Shown: piece by piece, positions 30,368-32,541 of the stretch | Position numbering within the stretch: the first letter of the stretch is position 1 | Layout of the letters: each line of letters opens with the position of its first letter | Source: Glaciecola sp. UBA2563 | GTDB lineage: Bacteria; Pseudomonadota; Gammaproteobacteria; Enterobacterales; Alteromonadaceae | Length of the DNA stretch: 32,541 nt | Reading direction: 5' to 3' | NCBI GenBank assembly: GCA_002340325.1 | Contig: DDLV01000043.1 | Location: 1 to 32,541 of the forward strand | Position numbers and translations under genes: made by a program | The notes under the pieces: model-generated | What the model was told of the DNA's origin: nothing | The model's database searches: none | The model's input: the letters and a program-made list of their open reading frames with translations, nothing else

Positions 30368-32377
30368 ATGAGTAAAGGGTTCACATTAAAATCCAACTAC
30401 GAACCAGCTGGCGATCAGCCGCAGGCGATAGAACAATTGCTTGAGGGTTTGGAAGACGGCTTAGCTACCCAAACCTTGCTAGGTGTTACCGGTTCCGGTA
30501 AGACCTTTACTATGGCAAATGTGATCATGCAGTCGCAACGCCCAACGCTTATACTTGCGCACAATAAAACGCTTGCTGCTCAGCTGTATGGAGAGATGAA
30601 GGAGTTTTTCCCAAACAATTCAGTTGAGTATTTTGTATCGTACTATGACTATTATCAGCCTGAAGCTTATGTCCCGAGCACAGACACCTTTATTGAAAAG
30701 GACGCGTCCATTAACGATCACATCGAACAAATGCGCTTGTCTGCAACAAAGGCCTTGATGGAAAGGCGAGATGTCGTCATTGTTGCATCGGTTTCCGCCA
30801 TTTACGGATTGGGCGATCCGCAAAGCTATATGAAAATGCTATTGCATCTGCGACAAGGCGATATCATGAATCAACGCGACATATTGCGTAGACTCGCCGA
30901 GTTACAATACAAACGCAACGACTTGGCATTTGAACGCGGAACCTTTCGCGTCCGTGGCGACGTTATCGATATATTTCCCGCAGATAGCGAAAAACAAGCG
31001 GTTAGAGTCGAGTTGTTTGATGAAGAGATTGAAAAAATCAGTTTCTTTGACCCGCTTACCGGCGCTGTCGAGAAGAACGTGGTGCGCGCAACGGTATTCC
31101 CAAAGACGCACTATGTCACGCCACGCGAGAAAATACTCAACGCAGTTGAAAATATTAAAACTGAGTTAGTTAGTAGAAGAGAACAACTCAAAGAAAATCA
31201 CAAACTACTCGAAGAGCAACGCATCGTGCAACGCACCCAATTCGACATTGAGATGATGATTGAGTTGGGCTACTGCTCTGGTATCGAAAACTACTCGCGA
31301 TATCTCTCCGGCAGAGCGCCGGGGGAGCCACCACCGACACTGCTGGATTATTTTCCGCCAGATGGGCTCCTATTTATTGACGAATCGCACGTTACGGTTT
31401 CACAAATTGGCGCTATGTACAAAGGCGACAGATCGCGCAAAGAAACCCTTGTTGAATATGGTTTTCGATTACCGTCAGCGCTAGATAATCGCCCACTCAA
31501 ATTTGAAGAGTTTGAACATATATCACCGCAAACGATTTATGTGTCAGCAACGCCCGGACAATACGAACTTGAAAAATCGAGCGGTGAAGTTATCGAACAA
31601 GTCGTGCGCCCGACAGGATTGCTCGACCCTGAAATTGATATTAGGCCTGTCGCTAGCCAAGTCGATGATGTGCTGTCAGAGATAGACAAACGCGTTAAAT
31701 TAAACGAAAGGGTATTGATTACTACGCTAACCAAGCGCATGGCTGAAGATTTAACGGATTACTTGAGTGAGCATAACGTGCGTGTACGATACCTTCACTC
31801 TGACATTGATACTGTGGAGCGAATCGAGATCATACGTGATTTGCGCTTGGGTAAATTTGACGTTTTGGTTGGAATTAACTTACTCAGAGAAGGTCTGGAT
31901 ATGCCAGAGGTATCCCTAGTGGCAATACTCGATGCTGACAAAGAGGGATTTCTTCGTGCTGAAAAATCGCTTATCCAAACGATTGGTCGCGCTGCAAGAC
32001 ACCTTAATGGTCGCGCAATACTATACGCAGACACCATAACAGGGTCGATGCGTAAAGCAATCGATGAAACAAATCGAAGAAGAGAAAAACAAAAAGCATT
32101 CAATGAGGCAAACGGAATAGAACCGAAAGCCTTAGTCAAATCAATCACTGACATAATGGATCTGGGCGATAATGGCTCTGGTTCCAAAGTTAAGCTGCGC
32201 AAAGTCGCTGAGAAGTCCAAAGACTATAAAGCAGAATCCGCCACCGATCTGATGCAGCGAATCGCCGAGTTAGAAAAACGTATGTTTGAGCATGCGCAAG
32301 AGCTCGAATTTGAAAAAGCTGCTCAGGTAAGGGATGAAGTTGAATCCCTAAGAGCGCAAGTGGTAAATGCATCATAG
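30368..32377 (+). CDS. uvrB: Excinuclease ABC subunit B
   Basis: The protein has 669 residues, full length. The Walker A motif is GVTGSGKT (39-46), the beta-hairpin that clamps damaged DNA is YYDYYQPEAYVP (92-103), and the helicase motif is FIDESH. The C-terminal UVR domain that contacts UvrC is near 628-665 (LEKRMFEHAQELEFEKAAQVRDEVESLR). UvrB verifies lesions handed over by UvrA and recruits UvrC for incision. AAGGA lies upstream of the ATG. No clear SOS (LexA) box is seen in the short gap after the MATE gene, so any SOS control must act further upstream. Confidence 0.97.
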   Translation: MSKGFTLKSNYEPAGDQPQAIEQLLEGLEDGLATQTLLGVTGSGKTFTMANVIMQSQRPTLILAHNKTLAAQLYGEMKEFFPNNSVEYFVSYYDYYQPEAYVPSTDTFIEKDASINDHIEQMRLSATKALMERRDVVIVASVSAIYGLGDPQSYMKMLLHLRQGDIMNQRDILRRLAELQYKRNDLAFERGTFRVRGDVIDIFPADSEKQAVRVELFDEEIEKISFFDPLTGAVEKNVVRATVFPKTHYVTPREKILNAVENIKTELVSRREQLKENHKLLEEQRIVQRTQFDIEMMIELGYCSGIENYSRYLSGRAPGEPPPTLLDYFPPDGLLFIDESHVTVSQIGAMYKGDRSRKETLVEYGFRLPSALDNRPLKFEEFEHISPQTIYVSATPGQYELEKSSGEVIEQVVRPTGLLDPEIDIRPVASQVDDVLSEIDKRVKLNERVLITTLTKRMAEDLTDYLSEHNVRVRYLHSDIDTVERIEIIRDLRLGKFDVLVGINLLREGLDMPEVSLVAILDADKEGFLRAEKSLIQTIGRAARHLNGRAILYADTITGSMRKAIDETNRRREKQKAFNEANGIEPKALVKSITDIMDLGDNGSGSKVKLRKVAEKSKDYKAESATDLMQRIAELEKRMFEHAQELEFEKAAQVRDEVESLRAQVVNAS

Positions 32378-32541
32378 TTAAATGTCTATAATCCCGCCAA
32401 GATGGCAACCATTGTTAAGCGCCGGTTTCACCAAAATACTGGTCGATTGAGCTACGCTATCTAGCTGCAGAATATTAATATTTAAAAGACGCTCTGCAAC
32501 TTCCCTGTTCGCTCGGGCGAGCGCGTCCATGCGCTCGCACG
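32378..32541 (-). CDS. Possible C-terminal end of an unknown protein
   Basis: The minus frame is open from the window edge to TAA at 32378-32380, directly abutting the uvrB stop in convergent orientation. The 53 visible residues start CERMDALARANREVAERLL and end NNGCHLGGIIDI, with protein-like, helix-forming composition. The family is not recognised. A 50-residue protein starting at the internal ATG is possible but shows no ribosome-binding site. A frame of this length could be chance. Confidence 0.3.
   Translation of the reverse strand, partial: CERMDALARANREVAERLLNINILQLDSVAQSTSILVKPALNNGCHLGGIIDI

Noticed and set aside
31795..32220. 141-codon minus-strand frame inside uvrB
   Set aside because: It is antisense to conserved UvrB helicase motifs; its Ser/Arg-rich composition is that of a shadow frame.

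Overview
The window looks like the chromosome of a marine gammaproteobacterium of the Alteromonadales type. The evidence is a complete Rnf electron-transport operon followed by nth, the neighbouring grxD, bfd, rnt and motY genes (MotY belongs to sodium-driven polar flagella), a divergent smrB / prmB-aroC pair, Fe-SodB, a proteobacterial GshA and moderately AT-rich DNA. No transposase, integrase, phage gene or CRISPR array is visible.

Layout. 1-4347: the 3' end of a prenyl diphosphate synthase, a membrane sterol-desaturase-type hydroxylase, an S41-protease lipoprotein and a translationally coupled small lipoprotein. 4405-6566 (minus): Hpt-domain protein, RluA-type pseudouridine synthase and a PanE-type reductase in a tight operon. 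6829-9147: gshA and a lytic-transglycosylase-type lipoprotein. 9323-14107: an accessory block with two divergent regulator/target pairs. A TetR gene faces a secreted transglutaminase-like protein, and an HxlR gene faces an operon of SDR oxidoreductase, small lipoprotein, exported DUF2141-type protein and patatin lipoprotein. Each pair has its own paired palindromes between the genes. 14409-17325: a 41-residue membrane protein behind two FNR-like boxes, then smrB, prmB and aroC. 17372-21542: a beta-propeller-like exported protein, sodB, grxD, bfd, rnt and motY. 21610-27811 (minus): rnfABCDGE-nth, complete and tightly packed. 28063-28238: two identical tRNA-Asn(GTT) genes behind one good sigma70 promoter. 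28239-28989: a long AT-rich non-coding stretch. 28990-32377: a MATE transporter and uvrB. The last 164 bases may hold the 3' end of a minus-strand gene.

How the genes work together. Most genes are housekeeping: glutathione synthesis, iron-sulfur and iron handling, redox-driven ion transport, DNA repair, and translation modification or rescue. The least ordinary items are the accessory envelope block with its two operator sets, an endonuclease III that keeps only two Cys residues in its Fe-S cluster region, the orphan microprotein with FNR-like boxes at about -41 and -92 from a plausible start site, and a strong ribosome-binding site buried in a hairpin upstream of gshA. All functional calls rest on motif recognition by eye; no database search was possible.
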